From contig NZ_BCXD01000017.1 in the NCBI RefSeq assembly GCF_001894925.1, forward strand, positions 52,591-116,590: a stretch of DNA of 64,000 nt. The letters are read 5' to 3'. This DNA is from Rhodococcus rhodnii NBRC 100604 (lineage in GTDB: Bacteria > Actinomycetota > Actinomycetes > Mycobacteriales > Mycobacteriaceae). Under the pieces are notes generated by a model. It worked only from the letters and a program-made list of their open reading frames with translations, was not told the origin of the DNA and made no database searches. The first letter of the stretch is position 1. Each line of letters begins with the position of its first letter. Shown one piece after another: positions 56,011 to 63,980 of this stretch. The translations under genes were made by a program, and so were the position numbers.

Positions 56011-56811
56011 GTGCGCATTCGCGAGTGGGTCGGGCCGCCCCGCCAGAATCAGGTTCCGGTCGTCACCGACCCCCGCGAACGCAAGTCGCTGTGGTTCGAG
56101 ATCACGATCGTTCTGCTCGTGACGTTCGGGACGAGTGCGCTGTCGAGCATGTTCTCGCTGGCCGATTCGCTGCTCGCGGGTGACCTGTCGGAGCAGACGG
56201 TCGCGCTCAACACCGCACGCGCGTCGAATTCGCTGCTCGATCTGCTGTCGCAGTTGCTCGGCGTCGCCCGGTTGCTGGCGTGGGGCGCGTTGGGTGCCTA
56301 CCTGCTGTGGCGGAGTGGCATCGCGCTCCGGACGATGGGCCTCGCGCGGGCGGATCGCCGCGACGCGGGCCACGGGGTCGGGCTGGCGGCGCTCATCGGT
56401 CTACCGGGGCTCGGGCTCTATCTCGTCGCGCAGGCGATCGGTGCGAACCTCACGGTCGCGCCGAGCACGATCGACGATCACTGGTGGCGACTGCCGGCGC
56501 TCTGCCTGTGGGCGGTCGCGAACTCGGGCGCCGAGGAGATCCTCGTGGTGGCCTATCTCGTCACCCGCCTCCGCCAGCTCGGCTGGGGCGAGAACTCGTC
56601 GCTCGTGGCGTCGGCGCTCCTGCGCGGCGGCTATCACCTCTATCAGGGCTTCGGCGGCGGGCTCGGCAACGTCGTCATGGGCGTCGTGTTCACCCGCTAC
56701 TGGCAGCGCACCGGCAGGTTGTGGCCGCTCGTCGTCGCGCACGCCCTCATCGACATCGTGGCGTTCGTGGGCTATGCGTTGCTGCGGGGACGCGTCGGCT
56801 GGATACCGTGA
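56011..56811 (+). CDS. CPBP-family intramembrane protease
   Basis: 266 residues with about eight hydrophobic helices. The CPBP motif 1 is ANSGAEEILVVAYLV; the two glutamates are present but the usual Arg three residues on is replaced. Motif 2 is GYHLYQGFGGGLGN with the catalytic His, and the final His is in VAHALIDIVAF. CPBP proteins are glutamate intramembrane proteases related to Rce1, often used in stress responses or self-immunity. Start GTG 56011. The LCP gene follows after 39 bp. Confidence 0.88.
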   Translation: MRIREWVGPPRQNQVPVVTDPRERKSLWFEITIVLLVTFGTSALSSMFSLADSLLAGDLSEQTVALNTARASNSLLDLLSQLLGVARLLAWGALGAYLLWRSGIALRTMGLARADRRDAGHGVGLAALIGLPGLGLYLVAQAIGANLTVAPSTIDDHWWRLPALCLWAVANSGAEEILVVAYLVTRLRQLGWGENSSLVASALLRGGYHLYQGFGGGLGNVVMGVVFTRYWQRTGRLWPLVVAHALIDIVAFVGYALLRGRVGWIP

Positions 56812-56850
56812 CGCAGCGGGACGCGTCTCGCCTGCCAGTACAGTCGTAAC

Positions 56851-58209
56851 GTGCCCGACGACCGCCAGCCTCCTCCGCCGCCACCGCGGCGAGGCCCCGG
56901 CATGCCCCCGCGGCGCCCCTCGGGCCCGGCCCCGCGGCCGCGCGATCGCGAGGCTCCTCCCGTCTTCCGTCGTGACGGCCGTCCGAACGACGTGCCGCGC
57001 GGCCGTCCGGCTCCGCCGCCCCGGCGGCCCGGGCCTCGCGAGGACCGCGGGCAGGCGTGGGGTCAGTCGCCCCCGCCGCGGTACGCGCCGCCACCTCGGC
57101 AGGGACCGCCTCCCGGCCGGGGAGCGCCGCCGCCGCGCCGCGACGTCCCGCCGCCCGGGTCGACGCGCGTCTACGAGCGTCCGCCTCGGCGCACACCGCC
57201 CCCACCACCGCCGCCTGCGCGCAGGGACCGCGGCGCGGACGGACGCGGCCCGCGTCGCCCTCGCCGGTTCGGCTGGGGGAAGCGGATCGGGCTCGCCGCG
57301 CTCGTCATGGTCCTCGCGCTCGCGGGCTTCACGGTGTATCTCGATCGGTCCATGACCCGGATCGACGCGCTCGCGCCGTACGAGGGCCGCATCGGCGACA
57401 CACCGGGTACGAACTGGCTGCTCGTCGGGTCCGATTCGCGCACCGGAATGTCCCCCGAAGAGGAGCAGGCGCTCGCGACGGGCGGCGACACCGGACCGAG
57501 CCGCACCGACACGATCATGCTGATCCACGTCCCCCGTGGCAGCGGCCCGACGACGATGGTGAGCCTGCCGCGCGATTCGTATGTGCCGATCCCCGGGTAC
57601 GGCCGCGAGAAGCTCAACGCGGCGTTCGCGTTCGGTGGCCCGCAACTGCTGACCGAGACGGTCGAGACCGTGACGGGCGTGCGCATCGATCACTACGCGG
57701 AGATCGGGTTCGGTGGTTTCGCGGGCATGGTCGACGCCGTCGGCGGTGTCGAGATGTGTCTGGATCAGCCGATCGCCGATCCGCTCGCGGGTATCGACCT
57801 GCAGGCGGGCTGCCAGACGCTCGACGGCGCGCAGGCGCTGGGCTTCGTCCGGACGCGGGCGACCGCGATGGCGGACGTCGACCGGATGCGCAATCAGCGT
57901 GCGTTCATGAGCGCGATGCTGTCGGAGGCGACGAGTCCGGCGACCTTCCTCAACCCGTTCCGGGCGCTTCCGCTCGCGTCGGGCGTGGCCGATTCGCTCA
58001 CGGTCGACTCGGGTGATCATCTGTGGCATCTCGCGCGCCTCGCGTGGGCGCTGCGCGGTGACGTCGTCACGACGACGGTCCCCGTCGCCGGGTTCGAGAA
58101 CACGAACGTCGGCAACGTCGTGATGTGGGATACGTCTCGTGCATCCGAGTTCTTCGACGCGATCGCGTCCGGACGTCCCGTCCCCGAGGGCCTGTTGACC
58201 GAGGGCTGA
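56851..58209 (+). CDS. LytR-CpsA-Psr (LCP) family protein with long proline-rich N-terminus
   Basis: 452 residues. The first 140 are Pro/Arg-rich and cytoplasmic. One membrane helix (GLAALVMVLALAGFTVYL) precedes the extracellular LCP domain, with catalytic and pyrophosphate-binding residues in WLLVGSDSRTGM, SRTDTIMLIHVP, SLPRDSYVPIPGYGREKLN and LGFVRTRATAMADVDRMRNQ. LCP enzymes attach arabinogalactan or other polymers to peptidoglycan from lipid carriers. In this organism it is a candidate arabinogalactan ligase or a related transferase. Start GTG 56851. Its long disordered N-terminus may be a site of phosphorylation or protein contacts. Confidence 0.93.
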   Translation: MPDDRQPPPPPPRRGPGMPPRRPSGPAPRPRDREAPPVFRRDGRPNDVPRGRPAPPPRRPGPREDRGQAWGQSPPPRYAPPPRQGPPPGRGAPPPRRDVPPPGSTRVYERPPRRTPPPPPPPARRDRGADGRGPRRPRRFGWGKRIGLAALVMVLALAGFTVYLDRSMTRIDALAPYEGRIGDTPGTNWLLVGSDSRTGMSPEEEQALATGGDTGPSRTDTIMLIHVPRGSGPTTMVSLPRDSYVPIPGYGREKLNAAFAFGGPQLLTETVETVTGVRIDHYAEIGFGGFAGMVDAVGGVEMCLDQPIADPLAGIDLQAGCQTLDGAQALGFVRTRATAMADVDRMRNQRAFMSAMLSEATSPATFLNPFRALPLASGVADSLTVDSGDHLWHLARLAWALRGDVVTTTVPVAGFENTNVGNVVMWDTSRASEFFDAIASGRPVPEGLLTEG

Positions 58210-58226
58210 GGGGGTCTTCCAGCCGG

Positions 58227-58280
58227 CTCGGCAAGCCTCACCTCAGTTCGGTGAGGCTCCACAAACATAGGCTGACCTGG
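58227..58280. promoter_or_regulatory. Tandem IdeR-like boxes upstream of bfrB
   Basis: Three partial iron boxes overlap: minus-strand TGAGGTGAGGCTTGCCGAG (58245-58227, 13 of 19), TTCGGTGAGGCTCCACAAA (58247-58265, 13 of 19) and CAAACATAGGCTGACCTGG (58262-58280, 11 of 19). The first two together make the palindrome AGCCTCACC-n7-GGTGAGGCT (58234-58258). Tandem boxes far upstream of ferritin are the arrangement by which IdeR activates bfrB in M. tuberculosis. The palindrome could instead terminate the LCP transcript. Confidence 0.6.
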
Positions 58281-58318
58281 GATGACGCGCCCGTACGTGC
58301 GCCTATACCGTCGTCACC

Positions 58319-58876
58319 ATGACCCGCGATCAGGACCAGCTGACCAAGTTCCACGCGCTCCTTCAGGAGCAGATCCGCAACGAGTTCGACGCCTCGCATC
58401 GCTACGTCGCGACGGCCGTCCACTTCGACGCCGCAGACCTCCCGCGACTCGCCGCGCTCTTCTACGCGCAGTCCGTCGAGGAGCGCAATCACGCGATGAT
58501 GATCGTGCAGTACTTCCTCGACCGCGACATCCCCGTCGAGCTGTCGGGATCCGCGAGCATCTCGGAGGCGGCGCCGACGAGCTTCGAGAGCGCGCGCGAC
58601 GCGATCGCCGCAGCTCTGCGTCAGGAAGAGCTCGTGACCGAGCAGATCGTCGCGCTCGCGAAGGCGGCACGCGACGAAGGCGAATTCGTCGGGGAGCAGT
58701 TCATGCAGTGGTTCCTCGAAGAACAGGTCGAGGAGGTGTCGACGATGAAGACGCTCCTCACCGTCGCCGATCGTGCGGGCGAGAACCTCTTCGCGCTCGA
58801 GGACTTCGTGGCGCGCGAGCTGTCGGCGAGCGAGCCGCGCCGCACGCCGCCCCGCGCTGCCGGCGGCGCGCTCTGA
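58319..58876 (+). CDS. bfrB: Ferritin (BfrB type, non-haem)
   Basis: 185 residues. Ferroxidase ligands are seen in QIRNEFDASHRYVATAVHFD (Glu), YAQSVEERNHAMMIVQYFLD (Glu and His) and FLEEQVEEVSTM (Glu and Gln). The haem-ligand Met of bacterioferritin is absent. It is the main iron store in Mycobacteriales, holding ferric mineral inside a 24-mer. TATACC at 58304-58309 is a plausible -10 only nine bases from the ATG, so the transcript may be leaderless. IdeR-like boxes lie 40-90 bp upstream. Matches Rv3841. Confidence 0.95.
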   Translation: MTRDQDQLTKFHALLQEQIRNEFDASHRYVATAVHFDAADLPRLAALFYAQSVEERNHAMMIVQYFLDRDIPVELSGSASISEAAPTSFESARDAIAAALRQEELVTEQIVALAKAARDEGEFVGEQFMQWFLEEQVEEVSTMKTLLTVADRAGENLFALEDFVARELSASEPRRTPPRAAGGAL

Positions 58877-58901
58877 CGCACACCGCCGGCTCCTGGCACT
58901 G

Positions 58902-59825
58902 CTAGCGCAGCGTCACCTGCCGGCCGCGGATGCCGTCGCGCGCGCGACGTTCGTCCGCGGTGAGCGGTGCGTCGCTCGCGAGGGCCTCGCCGATCCGCGC
59001 TCCCAGCGCGGCCGTCGCGTCGGCCCATTCGGCCGGGTGCTGCTCACGGTCGAGATCGAAGACGGGAACGACGAGTCCGTGCGTACGGAACGATCCCGCG
59101 AAGCGTGACCCCTCACCGAGGGTGAGGCCGCCCGCAGCGTGCAGCCGGGCGAGGGCGAGCATCAGCTCGTCCTCGTCCTCGGGTCGCACCCACCGCAGGT
59201 GCGCCTTCTCGCCGGCGTCGACCCACCACGCGGCGTCGACGCCCTCGGCGTCGATCCGTGCGGACGGCAGGATCGCGGCGTTCGCCTGCTCGATCGCGGC
59301 CGCGACGTCGGGTGCGGGGTCGGTGCCCTCGGGCAGCCACCACGCGAAGTCCTGGTGGACGGTGATGTCGAGCGGGCTCTCGGCGAGCAGTTCGGTGACG
59401 GCGGGCGTCTCGCCCGACACCGATGCGCCGGCGAGCGTGTCGCCGGGCTCTGCGGCGAGCACCCACTGCACGGACGCGGCGAGGTCCGCGCCGAGATCAC
59501 CCGAGAACTGCTGCACCTGCATTCCCACGAACCCGGTCGCGTCGGCGTGCTCGCCGCCGTCGCGCACCAGCGCCGCGACGGCGCCGGGCAGGACGCTCGC
59601 GAGCGTGACGGCGCGATCGCCGGGTTCCCGGAGCGGGAGAGGTGCCGTCGCGGACGGCACGAACTCCCGGAGCGCGACGAGATCGCATTCGAACGCGAGT
59701 CCCTCGAACGGCCTTGTGGCGACAGCCGAGTCGAGCGCCTCGCGCTCCGCGCGCCGTGCGGCGAGCTTCTCCTGACGGGCGCCGCCGGGCTTCGGTCCGC
59801 TGTTTCTCTTGCTCTTCTTACCCAC
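58902..59825 (-). CDS. DUF5926-family protein
   Basis: 307 residues of an actinobacterial family of unknown function. A basic N-terminus (GKKSKRNSGPKPGGARQEKL) resembles a nucleic-acid-binding tail. Recurrent features are LPLREPGDRAVTLASVLPG, the Trp-rich DITVHQDFAWWLPEGTDP and AWWVDAGEKAHLRWVRPEDE. No signal peptide or membrane helix is seen. GTG at 59825 is used. It converges on bfrB with a 25-bp gap and shares the strand with glpQ1, whose start lies beyond it. Confidence 0.8.
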   Translation of the reverse strand: MGKKSKRNSGPKPGGARQEKLAARRAEREALDSAVATRPFEGLAFECDLVALREFVPSATAPLPLREPGDRAVTLASVLPGAVAALVRDGGEHADATGFVGMQVQQFSGDLGADLAASVQWVLAAEPGDTLAGASVSGETPAVTELLAESPLDITVHQDFAWWLPEGTDPAPDVAAAIEQANAAILPSARIDAEGVDAAWWVDAGEKAHLRWVRPEDEDELMLALARLHAAGGLTLGEGSRFAGSFRTHGLVVPVFDLDREQHPAEWADATAALGARIGEALASDAPLTADERRARDGIRGRQVTLR

Positions 59826-59844
59826 GAACGACGAAACTACACGG

Positions 59845-60615
59845 TCAACGGTGTTCGCCGGATCGGGCGAGCCAGCCCTTCGTCGGGCCCGGGAAGTTCG
59901 TCGCGACCCAGCCGACGCCCAGATCGCGGCAGAACTCGATGTCGTCGCGATCGTCGACCGTCCAGCAGTACGTCGCGCGCCCCGCCGCAGCGGCCTTGTC
60001 GACGAGGTCCGGGTGCTCGCGCAGCGTCGCGACCGACGGACCGATCGCGGTGGCACCGACGGCCGTCGCGGCGCCACCACCGAGGGCGATCGACGATTCC
60101 CCGAGCAGCACCGTGGGGAGCAGCGGCGCCGACCTGCGGACACGCCACACTGCCGCCGCCGAGAACGACATGACGACGGCGCGCGCGTGGTCGGCCGATC
60201 CGGGCGAGCCGATCCCGTATCGGTGCAGCGTCGCGAGCACCTTGTTCTCCACGAGACCGCCGTAGCGCACGGGATGCTTCGTCTCGATGAACAGCTTGAC
60301 CGGCCTCGACGTCCAGTCGAGTGCGAGTTCGACGAGGCGGTCGAGGGTGAGCAGCACACTGGGCCACTCCGGCGTGCCGTAGTCGAGGCGGCGCAGGTCG
60401 TCGAGCGTCATCTCGCTGACGGCACCGGTTCCGTCGGACGTCCGGTCGACGGTGCGGTCGTGCACGCAGACGAGGTGACCGTCGCGGGTGAGCCGGACGT
60501 CGCACTCGAGTCCGTCGGCGCCCTCCGTGAGGGCGCGTTCATACGCGGCGAGGGTGTGCTCGGGCAGGGTCCCGGACGCGCCGCGATGGGCGACGACGAG
60601 CGGATCTCGCGTCAT
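59845..60615 (-). CDS. glpQ1: Glycerophosphodiester phosphodiesterase
   Basis: 256 residues. GDPD motifs are complete: VVAHRGASGTLPEHTLAAYE with the HRG pair, GLECDVRLTRDGHLVCVHDRTVDR split here as ECDVRLTRDG and HLVCVHDRTV with metal-binding Glu, Asp and His, and KLFIETKHPV. It hydrolyses glycerophosphodiesters from phospholipid turnover to glycerol-3-phosphate. No signal peptide, so it acts in the cytoplasm. The ATG at 60615 overlaps the stop of the DUF4328 gene (ATGA). Matches Rv3842c. Confidence 0.95.
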   Translation of the reverse strand: MTRDPLVVAHRGASGTLPEHTLAAYERALTEGADGLECDVRLTRDGHLVCVHDRTVDRTSDGTGAVSEMTLDDLRRLDYGTPEWPSVLLTLDRLVELALDWTSRPVKLFIETKHPVRYGGLVENKVLATLHRYGIGSPGSADHARAVVMSFSAAAVWRVRRSAPLLPTVLLGESSIALGGGAATAVGATAIGPSVATLREHPDLVDKAAAAGRATYCWTVDDRDDIEFCRDLGVGWVATNFPGPTKGWLARSGEHR

Positions 60616-61568
60616 GCGGCCGCCACCTCGTCGGTGCGGTCCCGTGCTGCGTCGCTCGACACGACCCATCGCGCGAGGGTGCGGGGCCGTCCCGACGCGG
60701 TGCGGCCCTCGAACCGCCGGACGATCACGAGCACTCCCGTCGCGACGGTCGCGGCGACGAGAGCGACGACGCCCGACAGCGCGACCCCGTCGGCCATGGC
60801 CTGCAGCGAGTCCCGCGTCCGCCACGCGGTCGCCGCGACGACGAACACGACGTCGATCACCCACAGCGACCACACGGCGAGGATCGCCTTGCGCAGCCAC
60901 GGGTCGCGGCGGACCACTTCGAGCAGATAGATCGCGGGCATCACGAGGTTGACGATCGGCAGCGCGCAACCGAGCACGATCTCACGCGTGCTGCGGGGGT
61001 CGTCCTCGTTCTCGTCGCCGTACACGCGGCGACGCATCCGCACGAGCCATGCGATGGCTGCGGCGGCGGCGCCGACTGCCACGAGGAGCGCTGCCACCTG
61101 CGAGACGGCCACCGCGGCGTCGGAGACGGCGAGGACGGTGGGGTCGATGAGCACACTGCGGTTGCGGACGAGGATCCCGTAGCGCACGAACTCCGCGATC
61201 GCGGCGACGACGTAGAGGACCGCCGCGCACGCGAGCAGAGCGGGAGTGCGGGCGGCGAGTTCGGCGACGCGGTCACGCTGCGTCCCCGGGGCGGGGGCGA
61301 CGGGGTCCACGAGCCCCCACCGTGGGATCTCCCGGTAGCGGGGTGGCGACGACGAGCGCGCTTCGGCGTCGGCGGTGACACGGGCGCGCTTGCCGGGAGT
61401 GCGGGCGGTCCATCGGAAGCCGCGGCGTTCCGGCGGCACGTGACGGTGTTCGTCGACCGGCGTCAGCAGTACGCCGTGGCATCGAGGGCACCACTGCATG
61501 CCGGACGGCGGCACACGCCAGCGCGACCCGCATCGCGCGCACACCTGAATCGCGCTCACGGGCGCCAC
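60612..61568 (-). CDS. DUF4328-type membrane protein with N-terminal zinc ribbon, Rv3843c-like
   Basis: 318 residues. Two Cys-x2-Cys pairs (VCARCGSRW and QWCPRCHGVL) form a zinc ribbon at the N-terminus. A basic linker leads to five or six membrane helices from about residue 105, with the DUF4328 blocks REIVLGCALPIVNLVMPAIY and LLEVVRRDPWL. Function unknown; the ribbon suggests protein or nucleic-acid contacts on the cytoplasmic side. GTG 61568 opens the frame; GTG 61559, three codons later with GAGG upstream, is also plausible. It is coupled to glpQ1, as in M. tuberculosis. Confidence 0.88.
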   Translation of the reverse strand: MAPVSAIQVCARCGSRWRVPPSGMQWCPRCHGVLLTPVDEHRHVPPERRGFRWTARTPGKRARVTADAEARSSSPPRYREIPRWGLVDPVAPAPGTQRDRVAELAARTPALLACAAVLYVVAAIAEFVRYGILVRNRSVLIDPTVLAVSDAAVAVSQVAALLVAVGAAAAAIAWLVRMRRRVYGDENEDDPRSTREIVLGCALPIVNLVMPAIYLLEVVRRDPWLRKAILAVWSLWVIDVVFVVAATAWRTRDSLQAMADGVALSGVVALVAATVATGVLVIVRRFEGRTASGRPRTLARWVVSSDAARDRTDEVAAA

Positions 61569-62035
61569 CTCGCGGTGGTGACCCGACGATCGGGTCGCGC
61601 CGCGACCGCGCGGCGTACCCGTCCACTCGTGCCCTTCACGTCGCCGATTCTGTCACGCGAACCCGACGACGGCACGAAGCGCAGCCGACTGCCGGAATTG
61701 TCCTATCGCCGGAGTTGTCCACAGATTCCACAGGGTTGTCCACAGCCCCGGTGGACCACGAAAAACCAGATTCACCAGTGACGACGGCCGATGGTCCACA
61801 GTTGTGGACCATCGGCCGTGCGAGATATCCACACCCACGCCCCCGACGACCGCCGGTGTTCGTGCGAGCGAGCGGGCCCGGGCCGGAATCACCCCTTACA
61901 GGACCGACCGGTCGATCCCGACCCCGGACCGGGCCGCGTCGCTCGTGCGGGTCCTCCCCCGAACCCGCACACCAACACTGACGCGGCGGATCCGCGAACG
62001 GTTCCACTCTTCGCAGAGTTTTTTCGGCCGGGCCG
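61569..62035. other. 467-bp intergenic region with DnaA-box cluster
   Basis: No coding sequence is supported on either strand. Two TTGTCCACA sequences (61715-61723, 61736-61744) match the actinobacterial DnaA-box consensus exactly and are 21 bp apart. TGGTCCACA occurs at 61792-61800 and, inverted, at 61803-61811; TATCCACA is at 61826-61833 and a partial TTGTCC at 61698. The stretch 61715-61775 has an AAAAA run, rare in this GC-rich window. The rest (61840-62035) shows nothing I can name. Confidence 0.65.
61784..61819. repeat. 36-bp perfect palindrome made of DnaA-box-like halves
   Basis: ACGGCCGATGGTCCACA (61784-61800), GT, TGTGGACCATCGGCCGT (61803-61819): 17-bp arms with no mismatch. Each arm contains a TGGTCCACA box. 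As RNA it would form a very stable hairpin with almost no loop; as DNA it is a symmetric binding site. Confidence 0.85.
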
Positions 62036-62902
62036 TCAACGCCCCAGACGCGCCCACCACGCACGGGTCTCCGCGGCTCCCGCCACCGCGGCGACCGCCG
62101 ACTCGACGCTCGCTGCCGGGAACCCGAGCCGCGCGAGCAGCGGCCGCGCGGGCGTCGTCATGGTGATCTTCGCGTCGGGGTAGCGCTCGGCGAGCACTCC
62201 GCGCAGGGTGCCGATGCCGTCGACGAGGCCGAGCTCGAGCGCGCGGCGTCCCAGCCACACGTCGCCGTCGAACAGCCCTTCGTGATCGGCGGCGAGACGA
62301 TCTCCGCGGCGCTCGATCACCCACCGCGTGAACTCGTCGTGCAGACGGCGCTGCAGATCGGACAGCCACTCGACGTCCTCGGCGCGCTCGCTCGCGAACG
62401 GATCGAGCCGTGTCTTCGCCGGCCCCGTCGTGTAGAGGCGGCGCTCGACGCCGAGCCGTTCCATGAGCCCCTCGAACCCGAAACCGCCCGACACGACCCC
62501 GATCGACCCGATCATCGACGTGGTGTTGGCGAAGATCTCGTCGGCCGCACAGGCGAGCCAGTAGCCGCCCGACGCCGCCGCGTCCTCGCAGAATGCGAGG
62601 ACCGGAAGCTCGTGCTTCGCCGCGAGTTGCCGGATCCGCAGCCCGATCTGCTCGCTCTGCGTCGGCGATCCCCCCGGCGAATCGATCGACAGAGCCACGG
62701 CGCGAGCGCTTTTCGTCTCGAAGGCACGCACGAGCGCCGGCTCGACCCCCTCCGTCGAGACCGACTGACGGCCGAGCCCGGCACCACCGGACGCGATGAC
62801 GCCGTGGAGCCGGAGGACGGGAACGACGCCCGCGTCGGTGGCGAGCGATGCGGGCAGTCGCCCGGAGAGCGATTCGGGGAGGGACACCGGAAACTTGGCC
62901 AT
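62036..62902 (-). CDS. sppA: Signal peptide peptidase SppA-like S49 serine protease
   Basis: 288 residues, short (36K-type) S49 form. The catalytic serine is in EDAAASGGYWLACAADEI and the general-base lysine in TTGPAKTRLDPF. SIDSPGGSPTQSEQI is the oxyanion-side block and SMIGSIGVV the strand before the dyad. No clear membrane anchor is seen at the N-terminus, so it may be cytoplasmic and degrade released signal peptides or regulate lipid-associated proteins. The ATG at 62902 precedes the conserved GRLPASLATDAGVVPVLRL region. Confidence 0.92.
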   Translation of the reverse strand: MAKFPVSLPESLSGRLPASLATDAGVVPVLRLHGVIASGGAGLGRQSVSTEGVEPALVRAFETKSARAVALSIDSPGGSPTQSEQIGLRIRQLAAKHELPVLAFCEDAAASGGYWLACAADEIFANTTSMIGSIGVVSGGFGFEGLMERLGVERRLYTTGPAKTRLDPFASERAEDVEWLSDLQRRLHDEFTRWVIERRGDRLAADHEGLFDGDVWLGRRALELGLVDGIGTLRGVLAERYPDAKITMTTPARPLLARLGFPAASVESAVAAVAGAAETRAWWARLGR

Positions 62903-62980
62903 GCCGCCAGCGTAGAGATCGCCGTGGCGCGGGCGCGGCGTCGCACCACGCACGGGCGGCCGATCGGGCACAGTGGACGC

Positions 62981-63916
62981 ATGGACCTTCGTGTATTCAC
63001 CGAACCCCAGCAGGGTGCCACCTACGACGACCTGCTCCGCGTGGCGCAGGCGACCGAGGATTTCGGATACGACGCCTTCTTCCGTTCGGATCACTATCTC
63101 GCGATGAACAGCGACGGCCTGCCCGGCCCGACGGATGCGTGGCTCACGCTCGCCGGCCTCGCGAGGGAGACGAAGCGCATCCGGCTCGGGACGCTCGTGA
63201 CGTCGGCGACCTTCCGTTACCCGGGTCCGCTCGCGGTGTCGGTCGCGCAGGCGGACGCGATGAGCGGCGGCCGCATCGAGTTCGGGATCGGTGCGGGATG
63301 GTACGAGGAGGAGCACGAGGCCTACGCGATCCCGTTCCCGCCGCTGGGACAGCGCTTCGATCGGCTCGAGGACACCCTGGCGATCGTGACGGGGCTGTGG
63401 GGCACGCCGGCGGGCGAGACGTTCTCGTACGACGGCAAGGCCTTCGGCGTCAAGGATTCGCCGGCGCTCCCCAAGCCGGTGCAGCAGCCGGGACCGCCCG
63501 TGATCATCGGCGGTGCCGGCAAGAAGCGCACTCCCGCCCTCGCCGCGCGGTACGCCTCGGAGTTCAACGTTCCGTTCTCCGACGTCGAGACGACCCGGAC
63601 GCTGTTCGACGCCGTGGGCTCCGCATGCGAGGCCGCGGGCCGGGACGCCGGTGACCTCGTCTACTCGAACGCGCTGGTGCTGTGCTGTGGCCGTACCGAC
63701 GAGGAGATCGCCCGCCGCGCTGCAGCGATCGGGCGCGAGGTCGACGAACTGCGCGAGAACGGACTCGCGGGTACGCCGGCCGAGGTCGTCGAGAAGATCG
63801 GGACGTACGCGCAGGCCGGCACGAGCCGCATCTATCTGCAGACGCTCGATCTCGGCGATCTGGACCATCTCGAGCTCGTCGCGTCCGAGGTGGCCCCGCA
63901 GATCAGCGGACTCTGA
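62981..63916 (+). CDS. Luciferase-like monooxygenase (LLM class, F420 type)
   Basis: 311 residues, TIM-barrel flavin/F420 family. Landmarks are YDAFFRSDHYLAMNSDGLPG, the RIRLGTLVTSATFRYPGPLA strand, MSGGRIEFGIGAGWYEEEHE and PPVIIGGAGKKRTPALAARY. YDAFFRSDHY suits Mycobacteriales F420-dependent members; the substrate is unknown. It diverges from sppA with a 78-bp gap and ends before the hairpin at 63951. It is a distant paralogue of the gene at 20771-21763. Confidence 0.87.
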   Translation: MDLRVFTEPQQGATYDDLLRVAQATEDFGYDAFFRSDHYLAMNSDGLPGPTDAWLTLAGLARETKRIRLGTLVTSATFRYPGPLAVSVAQADAMSGGRIEFGIGAGWYEEEHEAYAIPFPPLGQRFDRLEDTLAIVTGLWGTPAGETFSYDGKAFGVKDSPALPKPVQQPGPPVIIGGAGKKRTPALAARYASEFNVPFSDVETTRTLFDAVGSACEAAGRDAGDLVYSNALVLCCGRTDEEIARRAAAIGREVDELRENGLAGTPAEVVEKIGTYAQAGTSRIYLQTLDLGDLDHLELVASEVAPQISGL

Positions 63917-63950
63917 GTCCCCGCACACCCCGAATCGAATCCCGACTGCA

Positions 63951-63980
63951 CCCTCACTCCGACTCCGGTCGGAGGGAGGG
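63951..63980 (+). terminator. Hairpin after the luciferase-like gene
   Basis: CCCTCACTCCGAC, loop TCCG, GTCGGAGGGAGGG: 13 positions with one mismatch. An outer CTGCACC/GGGTGCAG pair (63946-63952 with 63987-63994) extends it. It lies 35 bp beyond the stop at 63916 and is a probable terminator. Confidence 0.6.

Noticed and set aside
61698..61833. Chromosomal origin of replication
   Set aside because: DnaA boxes are present but dnaA, dnaN, rpmH and gyrB are absent from the flanks, and the box number is lower than in known actinobacterial origins.
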